A DNA stretch of 64,000 nucleotides, taken from positions 1 through 64,000 of the forward strand of contig JAHHHB010000015.1 in assembly GCA_019359545.1 (NCBI GenBank), read 5' to 3'. This DNA is from Desmonostoc geniculatum HA4340-LM1 (lineage in GTDB: Bacteria > Cyanobacteriota > Cyanobacteriia > Cyanobacteriales > Nostocaceae). This document shows, in pieces, positions 44,424 through 54,672 of this stretch (positions within the stretch are counted from its first letter, which is position 1; the number at the start of each line of letters is the position of its first letter). Below the pieces are notes generated by a model, which searched no databases, was not told the origin of the DNA, and saw nothing but the letters and a program-made list of their open reading frames with translations. A program made the translations under genes and the position numbers.

Positions 44424-46796
44424 TTATCCTCTTTGCCCGTCTGTCTGTTGTTGACGACGCGCTGCTGCTAAAATTATCCGTTGCTCAGCACCTGCGATCG
44501 CCTGACATGTCCGCTCGATCGCTTCGGGTTCCACAGAAATGGAAGTTATGCCCCATTCCACTAACCGATCGATAATTTCCGGATAAAGGGCTGGTGCTTG
44601 ACCGCAGATTGAACAAGGTATGCCAGCATTTTTAGCCATCTGGATGAGTTGGGCGATCGCACTCATAACTGCTGGATGACGTTCATTAAATACTTTTGCT
44701 AGCTGTCCTTGTTCTCGATCTACTCCGAGTAATAATTGGGTCAGGTCATTTGTACCAATGGAAATTCCGGCTACACCTGCTTTGACGTATTCTGGCAATA
44801 AAAACAGTACGCTTGGCACTTCCGCCATCATCCACAATTCAAATTCTGCCACCTGGGTTAAAAGAGCTTGCTCAACTTTGTGCCGACAAAAGACAAATTC
44901 TTCCACAGTCCGAACAAAAGGTAGCAGCAAATGGATATTGCTATACCCAGATTGCTGTACGCTTGCTAAGGCTTTCAGTTCCAACTCAAACACAATCGGA
45001 TTTCGTACATAGCTGAAGGTACCGCGTTCACCTAACATCGATTGTGAAGAAGATTGTAAACTATCACTCAATGATGGCAAATCTGGCGATCGCCAATCTA
45101 AAGAACGATAAAAAACTGGTCTTGGTGCAAAAGCGCGAGCAAACTGCATAATTTGGTCAGACCAACGCTCTAACAATTCTGCTTGACGCCCGCCTAAAAT
45201 CCAACTATGAGGATGTTGCCCATCTAATATATTGAGTACCATCAATTCTGAGCGCAACAATCCTACCCCATCCACAGGTAAGCTTTTTACCTGCTCTATC
45301 AGGCTGGACTGACTCAAGTTAACCAGCAGTTTGGTAGCAATCATAGGTAGATGGGGTGACGCGGTGGTGGGGTGATGAGGTGGTGAGGTGATGGGAGTAG
45401 TTTCCTCCATCTCCCCATCTTTCCATCTCCCCATCTCTCCATCTCTGGCTTCTTCTTTGATCCGATAAACTTCTCCTCTGTCGCCATCAAGCAACAGCCG
45501 TTCGCCAGTTTGAATTAAGCTTGTAGCTGATTTTGCGTTCACTACTGCTGCTATACCTAATTCTCTGGCCAGAATTGCAGCGTGGCTGGTTAGTCCTCCT
45601 TGTTCAGTGATAATACCAGCAACTTGTTGTAGTAATGGTAACCAATCAGGTGTAATTGTTGGTACTACTAAAATTACTCCTTTTGGGATTTGTTCGGGTT
45701 TTTGCTGGGAATTCATCATTACTAAAGCATTTGCCACAGTACGTCCTCCTGAGGCTGCAAGTCCCCTGATGAAGTGTAAGTGGGGAATTACAGATTTGGG
45801 AGTATTCACTTGTGTTAGGTAAAGCTTGCTAGATGTGGTTGTGCTAGCGATAGTCCATTTAATGGTAAAGGTTTTACCTAGTTCAGTTACTAATTGAGTT
45901 CCCAGACCAATTATTTGTTGTACGTATTCTGGTTGTAAAGCATACTGTTTTTGTTGGGCTTCCTGAAGTACGTAAGTAATCAGACAAGTTTTATCTGGTG
46001 TTGGGGCTGAGTTCGTCAGAGGTTGGGAAAAAATTGTAGAGGAAGCATCATCAACATCATAAGCCAGCATTTTATTGCCGAGCTGTTGCTCTAGGATAAC
46101 CCCAGTTTCATTTTGAATGTAGTAGACATCTGGCAATACTTCGCCTTGAGCGATCGCAATTCCTAATCCCCAAGCGGCTTCAATTTCCCACCCAGAGGGG
46201 TCGGCTTTTAGCAAACCACTGGCGATCGCATTTTTCACAGGTTGCACCAAAATTCCTAGATTAATTTGTTGCAGGTTAATTCCTGTATGTTGCCAATACA
46301 ATAAACTTCTGGCACGAAATATTTGACTCCAGGTACGTTTTAATGCCAGAGCGATCGCTTCTTCTTGGCAATGACAAAATACTGATTCCAGCAACCCAGA
46401 TATATTTACTGCAATCGGTGTGGTATTTGCTACTGATAAACTAGGCCGAAAAATCAAACAGTTAGTTTGCCATTCTCTGGCTGCTGTGAAAATTCTACTT
46501 ACCCATTGCTGTGGCACAGTTGCACTGAGAATTTCTTCGCGCAAACGCCCAGCCACCTGCTGAAGTTGACGCCAATTACTGACATCTAAGTGTAAGGAAG
46601 AGTGAGGTAAGTCAGCAACTAATGACTCTGAACTGTTGAGATTTTCGAGAAATTGCCGCAAAATTTCTGCCGAAACGACAAAACCAGGCACCACCGGATA
46701 GCCACGTTGGATAATTCTGCTTAAGTAAAACGCTTTGTCACCTACTTTGGTGCGGTCTTGTAGTTTAATTTGGTCTAGCCAGTAGAGTTTTTCCAC
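44424..46796 (-). CDS. PEP synthase-like (PEP-utilising) enzyme with repeat-derived linker
   Basis: 790 residues. An N-terminal ATP-grasp-like domain (VGDKAFYLSRIIQRGYPVVPG, LIFRPSLSVANT) is followed by a swivelling phosphohistidine domain with GGLTSHAAILARELG (His405) and a C-terminal TIM barrel (GVGLLRSELM, GISIGTNDLTQLLLG, IPCSICGQAP with the catalytic Cys). The usual reaction is pyruvate + ATP to PEP. The N-domain has a changed RSS motif (RPSLSV), so substrate or activity may differ. Between phosphohistidine and barrel domains, about 32 residues (450-482) come from GGAGATGG tandem repeats, a harmless linker expansion. The true family member is longer than a bare barrel enzyme and otherwise complete. 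Confidence 0.85.
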   Translation of the reverse strand: MEKLYWLDQIKLQDRTKVGDKAFYLSRIIQRGYPVVPGFVVSAEILRQFLENLNSSESLVADLPHSSLHLDVSNWRQLQQVAGRLREEILSATVPQQWVSRIFTAAREWQTNCLIFRPSLSVANTTPIAVNISGLLESVFCHCQEEAIALALKRTWSQIFRARSLLYWQHTGINLQQINLGILVQPVKNAIASGLLKADPSGWEIEAAWGLGIAIAQGEVLPDVYYIQNETGVILEQQLGNKMLAYDVDDASSTIFSQPLTNSAPTPDKTCLITYVLQEAQQKQYALQPEYVQQIIGLGTQLVTELGKTFTIKWTIASTTTSSKLYLTQVNTPKSVIPHLHFIRGLAASGGRTVANALVMMNSQQKPEQIPKGVILVVPTITPDWLPLLQQVAGIITEQGGLTSHAAILARELGIAAVVNAKSATSLIQTGERLLLDGDRGEVYRIKEEARDGEMGRWKDGEMEETTPITSPPHHPTTASPHLPMIATKLLVNLSQSSLIEQVKSLPVDGVGLLRSELMVLNILDGQHPHSWILGGRQAELLERWSDQIMQFARAFAPRPVFYRSLDWRSPDLPSLSDSLQSSSQSMLGERGTFSYVRNPIVFELELKALASVQQSGYSNIHLLLPFVRTVEEFVFCRHKVEQALLTQVAEFELWMMAEVPSVLFLLPEYVKAGVAGISIGTNDLTQLLLGVDREQGQLAKVFNERHPAVMSAIAQLIQMAKNAGIPCSICGQAPALYPEIIDRLVEWGITSISVEPEAIERTCQAIAGAEQRIILAAARRQQQTDGQRG

Positions 46797-47028
46797 TCAA
46801 TTTGTTAGTTGTCAGTTATCTATTCGTAGTCACAGCCATTCTTGATTTCAGAATGTAAACCTATATTTATTGACCAAAATAATCTTTTATTGAAAAAGAA
46901 TTCTCACAGAGGTCTAAAATCAGGTAATGTTTAAATCATCACCCGATCGGATTCTAAATTCTGTATTCTCTTAAAAGCTATATTACCAATTAACCTAGTA
47001 AATATAATTATCCCTACCAAAACTAACC

Positions 47029-47487
47029 TTGCCAAACACTTACTATCTTGCAGCTAATGATTGGTTAAATATCAGCTTCCGGCTATGCATCGCATTGGTC
47101 ATTGGCGGAATTATTGGCTTGGAACGCGAAACTAGGCGCAAACCAGCTGGTTTAAGAACTCATATGCTGGTGAGTTTGGGTTCAGCTTTATTCACCATCA
47201 TACCTCTGCAAACAGGTGAGCTACAGACCAGTCCGGATGCACTCAGCCGCGTGATTCAGGGAATTGCCACCGGGGTGGGATTTCTCGGCGCTGGAGAAAT
47301 TGTCCGTCAATCTTCCCAGCCATCACAGCAACTGGAAATCAAAGGACTCACATCAGCAGCGGCTATTTGGGTTTCGGCTGGTTTGGGAATTGCTGCTGGC
47401 TGCGGTTTATGGCAGTTAGGATTAATCGGTGGTGTCCTCACTTTTTTGGTTCTCAAGGTTTTTAAAAGGTTAGAAAAACGTGATTAG
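47029..47487 (+). CDS. MgtC/SapB family membrane protein
   Basis: 152 residues from a TTG start. Four or five helices with GGIIGLERETRRKPAGLRTHM, the family signature with its conserved Arg-Glu-Arg, and GVGFLGAGEIVRQ. MgtC proteins sit in the plasma membrane and are linked to Mg limitation and F-ATPase control in other bacteria. The short C-terminus after the last helix means the cytosolic ACT-like domain is absent, as in SapB. The start has no clear Shine-Dalgarno. Confidence 0.88.
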   Translation: MPNTYYLAANDWLNISFRLCIALVIGGIIGLERETRRKPAGLRTHMLVSLGSALFTIIPLQTGELQTSPDALSRVIQGIATGVGFLGAGEIVRQSSQPSQQLEIKGLTSAAAIWVSAGLGIAAGCGLWQLGLIGGVLTFLVLKVFKRLEKRD

Positions 47488-47576
47488 TAATTAGTTACAG
47501 CAGAATTCAGGAGTCAGAATTCAGGAGTCAGAATTCAGGAGTCAGAATTCAGGAGTCAGAATTGGTGAATTCAAAA

Positions 47577-47826
47577 TTAGAATAGGCTCTATACCTTGCT
47601 ACCAGACCTAAATGATGTACTTCACGCTTCTTTAAAGCTGCTGTATATACTAAATTAATACGCTTGAGTTATGCACTGTGCCTTTATTATTTATTCTTAA
47701 ATTATGTTTTTTAAATGCAAATATTGAAATTTTAATTATTATTAATAATCTTGGATTACAGGATATTTGAAGAAGCGTGAAGTACATCATCTAGGTCTGG
47801 TAGCAAGGCATAGAACCTATTCTAAT
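47577..47826. mobile_element. Element with 57-bp inverted repeats overlapping the recF 3' end
   Basis: ATTAGAATAGGCTCTATACC at 47577 begins a 57-base arm; 47770-47826 is its complement with three mismatches. The 137-base AT-rich core is non-coding. GAATTCAGGAGT heptamer arrays flank both sides (about 47500-47570 and 47827-47862), also in inverted orientation, so the whole structure spans about 47497-47863. It looks like a MITE or a recently formed inverted repeat. Confidence 0.7.
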
Positions 47827-48971
47827 TCTGAGTTCTGAATTCTGAATTCTGAATTCTGCTGTATTTCTCCTGCCTTCACAAAAAGAATTTGTGAAGATTT
47901 CAACCATTGGGAATCGAAAGAACCCAAATGAGTAGTAGTAATCAAGGTTTGAAAGCGGTCTTGAATAGCATCAAGCAGTTGATTTTGTCGAGATAGATCT
48001 AGTTCGGCCAGCACATCATCAAGTAATAGCAATGGTGGCTCTTTAACGACTTCTTCAATTAATTGTAATTCTGCTAACTTTAAGGCTAGAACGAGCGTTC
48101 GTTGTTGGCCTTGAGAACCGTATTGACGAGCAGGTGTCTGGTTAATGGTTAACTCTACTTCGTCGCGGTGGGGACCCACAAGGGTAGTGCCTTGGTGCAG
48201 TTCGGCTACGGATCGCTGTTGAATTTTTGCTAAAAAAGCTTGCTGGACTTGTTCTGGTTGGTTATCTTCTAAAGGGATATTAGGCGTGTACTTGATTTGC
48301 AGAATTTCCGTACTACCGCTGATGCTGGTGTGCCAAGCAGTAGCGATGTCAGCCAATCGCTGTATGGCGCGATCGCGGCGTCTAATTACCCGTGTACCTG
48401 CGGTAGCTAACTGTGCATCCCACAGAGCAAGTTCTGATTGTAGAGACTTTGTGTACAACGTCTCTACATTGTTTTTTAAAAAGGCATTGCGCTGGCGTAA
48501 CACATGGTTATACTGCTGCAAAATGTAAGCATAAATTGGTTCAAGTTGAATCAAAAGGGTATCTAACCAATTGCGCCGACCTTCCGGGCCGCCGCGTACT
48601 AGTTCTAAATCCAGGCTGGAAAATTGGACTGCATTGAGAACGCCGAGAAAATCCATTTGACGGCGTACGGACTCGCCATTGAGAGCAACGCTACGGCGGC
48701 CATTGCGGCGGAGGGTTAAAGTCAGATCGCTAGCACCTATTTGCCGCTCAAGATGAGCATTAATTTGGGCTGTGGCTTCCCCTCCCCTGACTAAATCCCG
48801 ATCGCGTGCCATACGGTGCGATCGCAATGTCGCCAACAACTCCACCGCCTCCAACAAATTCGACTTTCCCTGAGCGTTATTACCAACCAAAATTGTTTTC
48901 GCAGCAGTGAAATCAACCCTCTGGTCTTGGTAATTACGAAATTGTCTCAGTTGTAGAGTTTTCAGGTACAT
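47817..48971 (-). CDS. recF: DNA replication and repair protein RecF
   Basis: 384 residues. Walker A is GNNAQGKSNLLEAVELLATL, GGPEGRRNWLD and the signature region GSQGQQRTLVLALKLAELQL follow, and Walker B is PLLLLDDVLAELD. RecF loads RecA at gaps with RecOR. Two repeat intrusions are visible. Residues NVETLYTKSLQSE come from a palindromic repeat (48439-48468) in the coiled-coil arm, and the last about 15 residues (QNSEFRIQNSELE) come from the GAATTC repeats and stop inside the inverted repeat. The ATPase core is intact, so it should function. Confidence 0.94.
   Translation of the reverse strand: MYLKTLQLRQFRNYQDQRVDFTAAKTILVGNNAQGKSNLLEAVELLATLRSHRMARDRDLVRGGEATAQINAHLERQIGASDLTLTLRRNGRRSVALNGESVRRQMDFLGVLNAVQFSSLDLELVRGGPEGRRNWLDTLLIQLEPIYAYILQQYNHVLRQRNAFLKNNVETLYTKSLQSELALWDAQLATAGTRVIRRRDRAIQRLADIATAWHTSISGSTEILQIKYTPNIPLEDNQPEQVQQAFLAKIQQRSVAELHQGTTLVGPHRDEVELTINQTPARQYGSQGQQRTLVLALKLAELQLIEEVVKEPPLLLLDDVLAELDLSRQNQLLDAIQDRFQTLITTTHLGSFDSQWLKSSQILFVKAGEIQQNSEFRIQNSELE
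48439..48468. repeat. Palindromic repeat inside recF
   Basis: TGTAGAGACTTTGT and ACAACGTCTCTACA: 13 of 14 bases pair, with a two-base loop. In frame within recF. Related to the AGACGCGAT palindromes at 14852 and 30449 through the GTAGAGAC ends. Confidence 0.75.
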
Positions 48972-48974
48972 AAC

Positions 48975-49076
48975 GAAAAGTTAGGAGTGAGGAGTTAAAA
49001 ATTAGGAGTTAGGAGTGATAAATTTGGAGTTTTGAATGCAAAATGTTCTTCAACTCCTAAGTCCTAACTCCTCACT
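48975..49076. repeat. GTTAGGAGT / ACTCCTAAC hairpin repeats
   Basis: GTTAGGAGTGAGGAGTT units at 48979-49016 face AACTCCTAAGTCC and TAACTCCTCACTT at 49050-49076. They fill the spacer between recF and the P-ATPase gene and may terminate the ATPase transcript. Confidence 0.7.
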
Positions 49077-49078
49077 TT

Positions 49079-51991
49079 TTACACTGCCTTCTTACCCACA
49101 ATGCGTAAGAATATCTTCTCTAATTCAATCCACACAAACATTAAAGCACTGAAGCCAATACAAACTCCCAATTCTTCCAGAGTGAGGTACTGAGTACCAA
49201 AGAAATCTCGCAGGGGTGGGACGTAAACTAGCATCAACTGTAAAATCGTGGTCACGACAACAGCAGCTAGTACAAATATATTAGAAAAGGGATTCATTTC
49301 GATGGTCAGTCGGTTGTTGGAGCGAATGGCGATCGCGTGACCCATTTGGGCGATACACAAGGTAGTAAATACCATTGTTTTCCAACGTGGGTCTGGGTTC
49401 GCGGGGTCACCGGACAATTGTTGACAATAATTATAAGCCCATGCCATTAAACCAATAGAGATAATCGCAAAGACAATGCCAATCCGAATCATATAAGAAC
49501 CCAATCCCCTAGCAAAGATGCTTTCGCGGGGGCTAAAAGGCGGACGCTTCATAACATCTGGTTCCGGGGGTTCCACAGCTAATGCCAGAGCTGGCAAACC
49601 GTCTGTTACCAAGTTCATCCACAGAATTTGCAAGGGAGTCAAGGGAACACCTCCCAAACCTATTAAGGGTGCGGCGGCAATTGTGATAACTTCGCCAATG
49701 TTACTGCCGAGAATGTATTTAATAAAGCGGCGGATATTGGTGTAAACGACTCTACCTTCTTTGGTAGCGCTGACAATGGTAGCGAAGTTGTCATCAAGTA
49801 ACACCATATCGCTGGCTTCTTTACTGACATCCGTGCCCGTAATGCCCATCGCAATACCGATATCAGCTTGTTTGAGGGCTGGGGCATCGTTGACACCATC
49901 ACCTGTCATGGCCACAAATCTGCCCCGGCGTTGCAGTGCTTGGACAATTCGTAGTTTGTGTTCTGGGGAAACCCTGGCATAGATGCTCACCAAGTCAACG
50001 TTTTGCTCTAGTTCCTGGTCACTCATCCGCTGTAATTCTTGACCTGTCAGTAGGCGTACACCGGAGGGGTTGCCGGAGGCATCGCCTTCTTGGGCAATTC
50101 CCAAATCGGTGGCGATGGCTCGTGCTGTTAATTGGTGGTCACCAGTAATCATGACTGGGCGAATTCCTGCTTCCCGACACTCTTGCACAGCCGCCCTAAC
50201 TTCTGGACGTGGCGCATCTAGCATTCCCACTAATCCCAGCCACACCAAATCTTGTTCGGATGCTTCGTCTGAACCTTCTGGTGGAACCTCAGCAAGGGGC
50301 TTGTAGGCAAAACCTAGTACTCGCAAACCTTTACTTGCCATGTTGTCATTTTCTGCCAGAACTTTCTGACGTAGTTCTTCATTCAAGGGAGTTGAGCGAT
50401 CGCCCAAATAAACTTGAGTGGAACGTGCCAAAATTAACTCTGGCGAACCTTTGGAAAACATTAAGTAAGGTTCAGATTGTAAGAAGTTAGCGTTCACCTT
50501 TGGTGTGCCGGAGGCATTCGCTGGATCGATAGCATTCAAAGAGGCTTCACCCGTAGCGACTTCCTGCACCTGAGAAATTACGCTCATCCGCTTGCGTTCC
50601 GAGGAGAAGGGAAACTCGCTAACGCGGGGTAACTTACTATTCCACTGGTCTTTTTCGATTCCCGCTTTCCCCGCCAGAGTAACTAACGCCCCCTCTGTGG
50701 GATCTCCTAAAATTGCCCATTCCCCTTTTTCTTTTTGCAACACCGAATCATTACAAACGGTACAAGCAACTGACAACGCTGAAATTTCTGGTGACTCCTC
50801 TAGGGAAACTTTTTCACCATCTAAAAGAAAATCTCCTGTGGGGGCATAGCCTTCTCCGGTGACGCGAAAAGTTTTGTCATTGGTGAAAACCGATTGCACC
50901 ACCATTTTATTTTGAGTTAGGGTGCCGGTTTTATCAGAGCAGATGGTGGTTACAGAACCCAATGTTTCCACTGCTGGCAGTTTGCGAATCAAGGCATTCT
51001 GGCGCACCATTCGCTGAGTTCCCAGTGCCAAGGTAACGGTAATTACCGCAGGTAGACCTTCTGGGACCACAGCAACCGCCATACTCAAAGATACTTCCAA
51101 GAGTTCTTGGATGTTGCTAAAACCTCTGGCCTGGATAACACCGCCGGTGACAACGATCGCCACGAGAACCAAAGAACCCGTAACCAGGACATTGCCTAGT
51201 TGAGTCATCCGCTGTTGTAAAGGCGTAGGTTCACTTTCCACCGACTGCAACATGGCGGCAATTTTGCCTAATTCTGTTGTCATGCCGGTGTTGGTTACCA
51301 GAACCTTTGCCCGTCCTTGGACGACTTCAGTTCCTTGGAATACCAAATTAATGCGATCGCCTAAATCTGTTTCTTCAGGTAAATTTAGTATTGCTTGTTT
51401 GTTGACAGCTTCCGCTTCACCCGTCAGTGCCGACTCTCGCACTTGTAAATTAGACTGTTCGATCAACCGTCCATCTGCGGCTATCTGCATCCCGGCTTCC
51501 AGAAGCATCACATCTCCTGGGACTAGTTCCTTGGCTGCTATCTCCACCAATCTGGCATTGCGGATGACTCGCACTAGGGGGGAGGTAAGTTGTTTCAGGG
51601 CTGCTAGGGCTTTTTCGGCACGACTTTCTTGGACATAACCGAGTATGCCATTGAGGATAACAATTGCTAGGATAGCGATGGTATCTTTGAATGGTACTTC
51701 ACCGGGCTTTAAGCTCCCCGACTGCCAAGCCATGAGGTCTAAAAACCCAGAAATCAGAGCTACACCAATCAGCATCAACAACATAATGTTCTTGAACTGA
51801 TCTAGCAGAATTTCCCAAGCACTACGGCCAGCAGTTTCTTCAAGTTCGTTGGGGCCGTATTTTTGCAACCTTTGTTGAATATCTTCGGGTGTTAAGCCAC
51901 TGTCTGCGTTACTATCAAGCAGGTCTAGCGCTTTATCAACTTCTAAACTATGCCAAACGGCGGCAGTTTCAGGCAGAGAATTAGCAGACAT
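49079..51991 (-). CDS. P2A-type cation-transporting ATPase (Ca2+ ATPase-like)
   Basis: 970 residues from ATG 51991 (a GTG at 52003 is also in frame). An N-terminal cation ATPase domain ([13 protein letters not shown]) is followed by the actuator [11 protein letters not shown], phosphorylation site [16 protein letters not shown]-loop [14 protein letters not shown], hinge [21 protein letters not shown] and about ten helices including [14 protein letters not shown] (PEGL, Ca-pump type). It exports Ca2+ or a similar ion across the plasma membrane. Two short insertions in the cytosolic loop ([10 protein letters not shown] and DASGNPSG) share GCCGGAGGCAT-type DNA and may be repeat-derived. Lone gene. 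Confidence 0.92.
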   Translation of the reverse strand: MSANSLPETAAVWHSLEVDKALDLLDSNADSGLTPEDIQQRLQKYGPNELEETAGRSAWEILLDQFKNIMLLMLIGVALISGFLDLMAWQSGSLKPGEVPFKDTIAILAIVILNGILGYVQESRAEKALAALKQLTSPLVRVIRNARLVEIAAKELVPGDVMLLEAGMQIAADGRLIEQSNLQVRESALTGEAEAVNKQAILNLPEETDLGDRINLVFQGTEVVQGRAKVLVTNTGMTTELGKIAAMLQSVESEPTPLQQRMTQLGNVLVTGSLVLVAIVVTGGVIQARGFSNIQELLEVSLSMAVAVVPEGLPAVITVTLALGTQRMVRQNALIRKLPAVETLGSVTTICSDKTGTLTQNKMVVQSVFTNDKTFRVTGEGYAPTGDFLLDGEKVSLEESPEISALSVACTVCNDSVLQKEKGEWAILGDPTEGALVTLAGKAGIEKDQWNSKLPRVSEFPFSSERKRMSVISQVQEVATGEASLNAIDPANASGTPKVNANFLQSEPYLMFSKGSPELILARSTQVYLGDRSTPLNEELRQKVLAENDNMASKGLRVLGFAYKPLAEVPPEGSDEASEQDLVWLGLVGMLDAPRPEVRAAVQECREAGIRPVMITGDHQLTARAIATDLGIAQEGDASGNPSGVRLLTGQELQRMSDQELEQNVDLVSIYARVSPEHKLRIVQALQRRGRFVAMTGDGVNDAPALKQADIGIAMGITGTDVSKEASDMVLLDDNFATIVSATKEGRVVYTNIRRFIKYILGSNIGEVITIAAAPLIGLGGVPLTPLQILWMNLVTDGLPALALAVEPPEPDVMKRPPFSPRESIFARGLGSYMIRIGIVFAIISIGLMAWAYNYCQQLSGDPANPDPRWKTMVFTTLCIAQMGHAIAIRSNNRLTIEMNPFSNIFVLAAVVVTTILQLMLVYVPPLRDFFGTQYLTLEELGVCIGFSALMFVWIELEKIFLRIVGKKAV

Positions 51992-52003
51992 CGTGTAAGT
52001 CAC

Positions 52004-52410
52004 AGGAAATGGTTACAAAATTCGATCATAATTTAGTGATGGCTGGAAAACCATCTCCTAAAGTTACATTCAAGCAATACTAAATCTTATGAGTGTAGAG
52101 GGGATTCTTTTGATTTGCAAATTTCTCTTCTGTTGACATATGTGTGACATATATGTGTTATCTCTTACGAAAGAGTTGTTGCAAACACATTCTACTGATA
52201 ATTGTGAATAATACAAGTCTGAAGTTCGGCTACAGAGAATATGCCACAATTAATTTGAGGCTGTCATTGCTTGAACTGGATGCATGGCACGATCGCATTT
52301 CTTGATGAATTTTGGGTCAAGTTTCCAGCCGGGTTTCCGTTTGTAGCAAACTTTTCCAGACAAATTTGGAATTGCTTAAACGTGCTAAACCACTTAATAA
52401 ATATTTAATT
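52004..52410. other. Divergent promoter region, no gene seen
   Basis: About 400 bases between the P-ATPase and transglutaminase genes. AT-rich, with a TGTTGACATATGTGTGACATATATGTG direct-repeat-like segment near 52133-52157. The open frame that extends the transglutaminase 33 codons upstream (TTG 52312) is not conserved-looking. Confidence 0.45.
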
Positions 52411-54081
52411 ATGAGTTTTGTACTCCCCACTTTGACTGCTAGCCAGATGTTCGGGCAAAAAATAATTCGACCGCTGACTGCTGCTACCCTATCCGGTATT
52501 GCTTTCGTTAAAGATAGACTGATTGCCATTGACAGCCTTAAAGGGCATCTACTGGAGATCGATCCCACCTCTGACAACAGTAAAATTATCAATCCGCATC
52601 AAGTTAAGGAATTTACCGATGTCACTGGTTTAGCCATCTGGGAAGATACCCTGTGGGTGAGTCGCGATCGCAGTGTTTATTTGTGCAAGCTGAATGCCTT
52701 GGGTCTAGAACATTTCGTGACATTGCCTTATCTAGCGGACGGCGTTGCTGTTTGGGAAACAACGGTCTACGTCAGTTGCCAAAGGCTAGGCTACATTCTG
52801 ATTTTTGACCTGGAAACCCGAAAAGAAATTACCAGATTTTATGCCCCTGGAGTTGGGGTAGAAAATTTGGCAGTTACTCAGGATATGTTGTGGATTTGCG
52901 ATCGCACTGAACAAACAGTTTACGCGATGGATAGAGCAACTGGAGAGGTTCAATTTAGTGTTCTGACGCCCTTTGAATCGCCTACAGGCATAGCGATACA
53001 TAAAGATGGCGAAACTGGCAAAGAAAGTTTGTATGTCGCCTACGCCTCCCAGGAGCCTTATATCCGGGACAATCCCAATGCTGACCCGAATCATGAGCTA
53101 ACTTACCGCGATCGTACTTTTATTCATCCCCTGTATTATCATTACGAGCCAGATAAGCGCTACGCCCTCTCTAATGGCTATCTCATTGAAATGTCCTATG
53201 CTGAAGAGATTGCACCCTTAGATGAGGTTTATTTACCCGATGTAGAATGGCGCATTGCCCTACCATCAGAAACTGAGCGTCAAAAGGTGAAACACGTCGA
53301 ACCCATTGGACTACCCTTCACCGAAGAAGTAATAGATGGCCAACGTGTAGCAGTATTTAAATTTGATTCTCTTACTCCAGGCGAACGCCATATATTTGGC
53401 TGGAAAGCACTTTTGGAAGTTCGAGGGATTAAGTATCGCATCACACCCAAAGATGTGGAAGATATACCCGAAGTTTCACCAGAATTGCAAAGCCGCTACC
53501 TAGTGGATGACGACGACTTAGCAATGGACACTACTATTGTCCGCCGTGCTGCCAGAGAAGCAATTGGTTCTGAAACCAATCTGTTGCGGAAAATGTACAG
53601 CATCCGTAATTATGTTTACGATGAGCTATCTTATGGTATTAAGCCTTACATTGACACACCAGATGTAGTTTTGCAACGCGGCGTTGGTTCCTGTGGCGAA
53701 TATGTCGGCGTCTTACTTGCCTTATGTCGTTTAAATGGCATACCCTGTCGCACAGTTGGTAGATATAAGTGCCCCCCCAATGGCGAACACCAAGGCGTAC
53801 CGCTACAACCTGATTTTAATCACGTTTGGCTGGAGTTCTACGTACCGAATTTTGGTTGGTTACCAATGGAATCAAATCCTGATGATGTCGGTCATGGCGG
53901 CCCATATCCCACGCGCTTTTTTATGGGCTTGTGCTGGTATCATATTGAAATTGGTAAAGGTATCACCTTTGAAACTGTAACCAGTCAAGGTGCGCGGTTA
54001 ACCAAAGAAGATATCGCCATTGGGGATTTGGCAATCAATCATATTCGGTTCACAATTCTTAAAGAATTGCCACCTTTTTGA
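52411..54081 (+). CDS. Transglutaminase-like protein with N-terminal beta-propeller-like region
   Basis: 556 residues from ATG 52411. The first about 240 residues contain repeated strands typical of NHL/propeller folds (GIAFVKDRLIAIDS, LAIWEDTLWVSRD, VAVWETTVYVSC, LAVTQDMLWICD). The C-terminal domain has the transglutaminase triad: Cys in VGSCGEYVGVLLALC, His in FNHVWLEFYVP, and Asp/Asn in PMESNPDDVGHG. Such proteins are often proteases or amidases. No signal peptide, so it is probably cytosolic. Lone gene; the next locus starts 340 bases on. Confidence 0.85.
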   Translation: MSFVLPTLTASQMFGQKIIRPLTAATLSGIAFVKDRLIAIDSLKGHLLEIDPTSDNSKIINPHQVKEFTDVTGLAIWEDTLWVSRDRSVYLCKLNALGLEHFVTLPYLADGVAVWETTVYVSCQRLGYILIFDLETRKEITRFYAPGVGVENLAVTQDMLWICDRTEQTVYAMDRATGEVQFSVLTPFESPTGIAIHKDGETGKESLYVAYASQEPYIRDNPNADPNHELTYRDRTFIHPLYYHYEPDKRYALSNGYLIEMSYAEEIAPLDEVYLPDVEWRIALPSETERQKVKHVEPIGLPFTEEVIDGQRVAVFKFDSLTPGERHIFGWKALLEVRGIKYRITPKDVEDIPEVSPELQSRYLVDDDDLAMDTTIVRRAAREAIGSETNLLRKMYSIRNYVYDELSYGIKPYIDTPDVVLQRGVGSCGEYVGVLLALCRLNGIPCRTVGRYKCPPNGEHQGVPLQPDFNHVWLEFYVPNFGWLPMESNPDDVGHGGPYPTRFFMGLCWYHIEIGKGITFETVTSQGARLTKEDIAIGDLAINHIRFTILKELPPF

Positions 54082-54306
54082 ATTAATTCTGGGCTTTAAG
54101 TAAAGAGCAACTAGCAAGCGGTAAGTTTTGTCGCGGGGTCTCTCTTACAAAGTTCAGAGCGTTGGTTTCTGACGCTCTAAACTTTGCCCTAAATCCACGT
54201 CACAAAACTTAATTACGAATTACGCTAGCGAGTCTTCTCCTAAAGGAAGACGCCAAAAATGAACGACTGTCATTACAATTTACTTTAATTTCTGACATTC
54301 ACATGG

Positions 54307-54335
54307 TACTTATAGTCCGTGGACTTATAGAAGTC
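54307..54335 (+). promoter_or_regulatory. C-box operator of a restriction-modification controller protein
   Basis: ACTTATAGT (54308) and GACTTATAG (54322), separated by CCGTG, form the paired near-palindromes ACT-n3-AGT expected of C-boxes bound by controller proteins of type II restriction systems. It lies about 85 bases before the controller gene. A C protein bound here would first activate, then limit, its own and the restriction gene's transcription. Confidence 0.7.
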
Positions 54336-54420
54336 ATAGCCATAAGCTAGGCAGATATAAATAAATACCTAGCTGTCAAATTTTTTTGTGCTTAGACTAG
54401 CAATCTTGGCACTTTAGGCT

Positions 54421-54666
54421 ATGAAAAAAAAGCATCCTTGGTTAGTTGAGATTGGTAAAAACATAAGAGCTATTCGAGAATCTAAGGGATTATCTCAAGA
54501 AGAACTTGCTGAATTAGTAGAGATAGACCGAACTTACATAGGAGGTATAGAAAGAGGAGAGCGTAATGTTGCCTCACTGAACCTCATAAGAATTGCTATT
54601 GCGCTTAACACTGAAGTTGGGAAGTTGTTTCCAAGGCTAGATATGCTTGAGTTGAGTTCTAGGTAG
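54421..54666 (+). CDS. XRE-family controller (C) protein of the restriction system
   Basis: 81 residues, a single helix-turn-helix domain of C-protein size (IRAIRESKGLSQEELAELVE, DRTYIGGIERGERNVASL). It matches C proteins such as C.AhdI/C.BclI in size and in the IGGIERGERN helix. It is preceded by a C-box and followed by the endonuclease gene after 6 bases, the classical C-R operon. The regulatory role is inferred from this arrangement. Confidence 0.85.
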   Translation: MKKKHPWLVEIGKNIRAIRESKGLSQEELAELVEIDRTYIGGIERGERNVASLNLIRIAIALNTEVGKLFPRLDMLELSSR

Positions 54667-54672
54667 TTAGTT

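Noticed and set aside
50070-51638. Several long plus-strand frames opposite the P-type ATPase
   Set aside because: They are antisense shadows of a gene with complete catalytic motifs.
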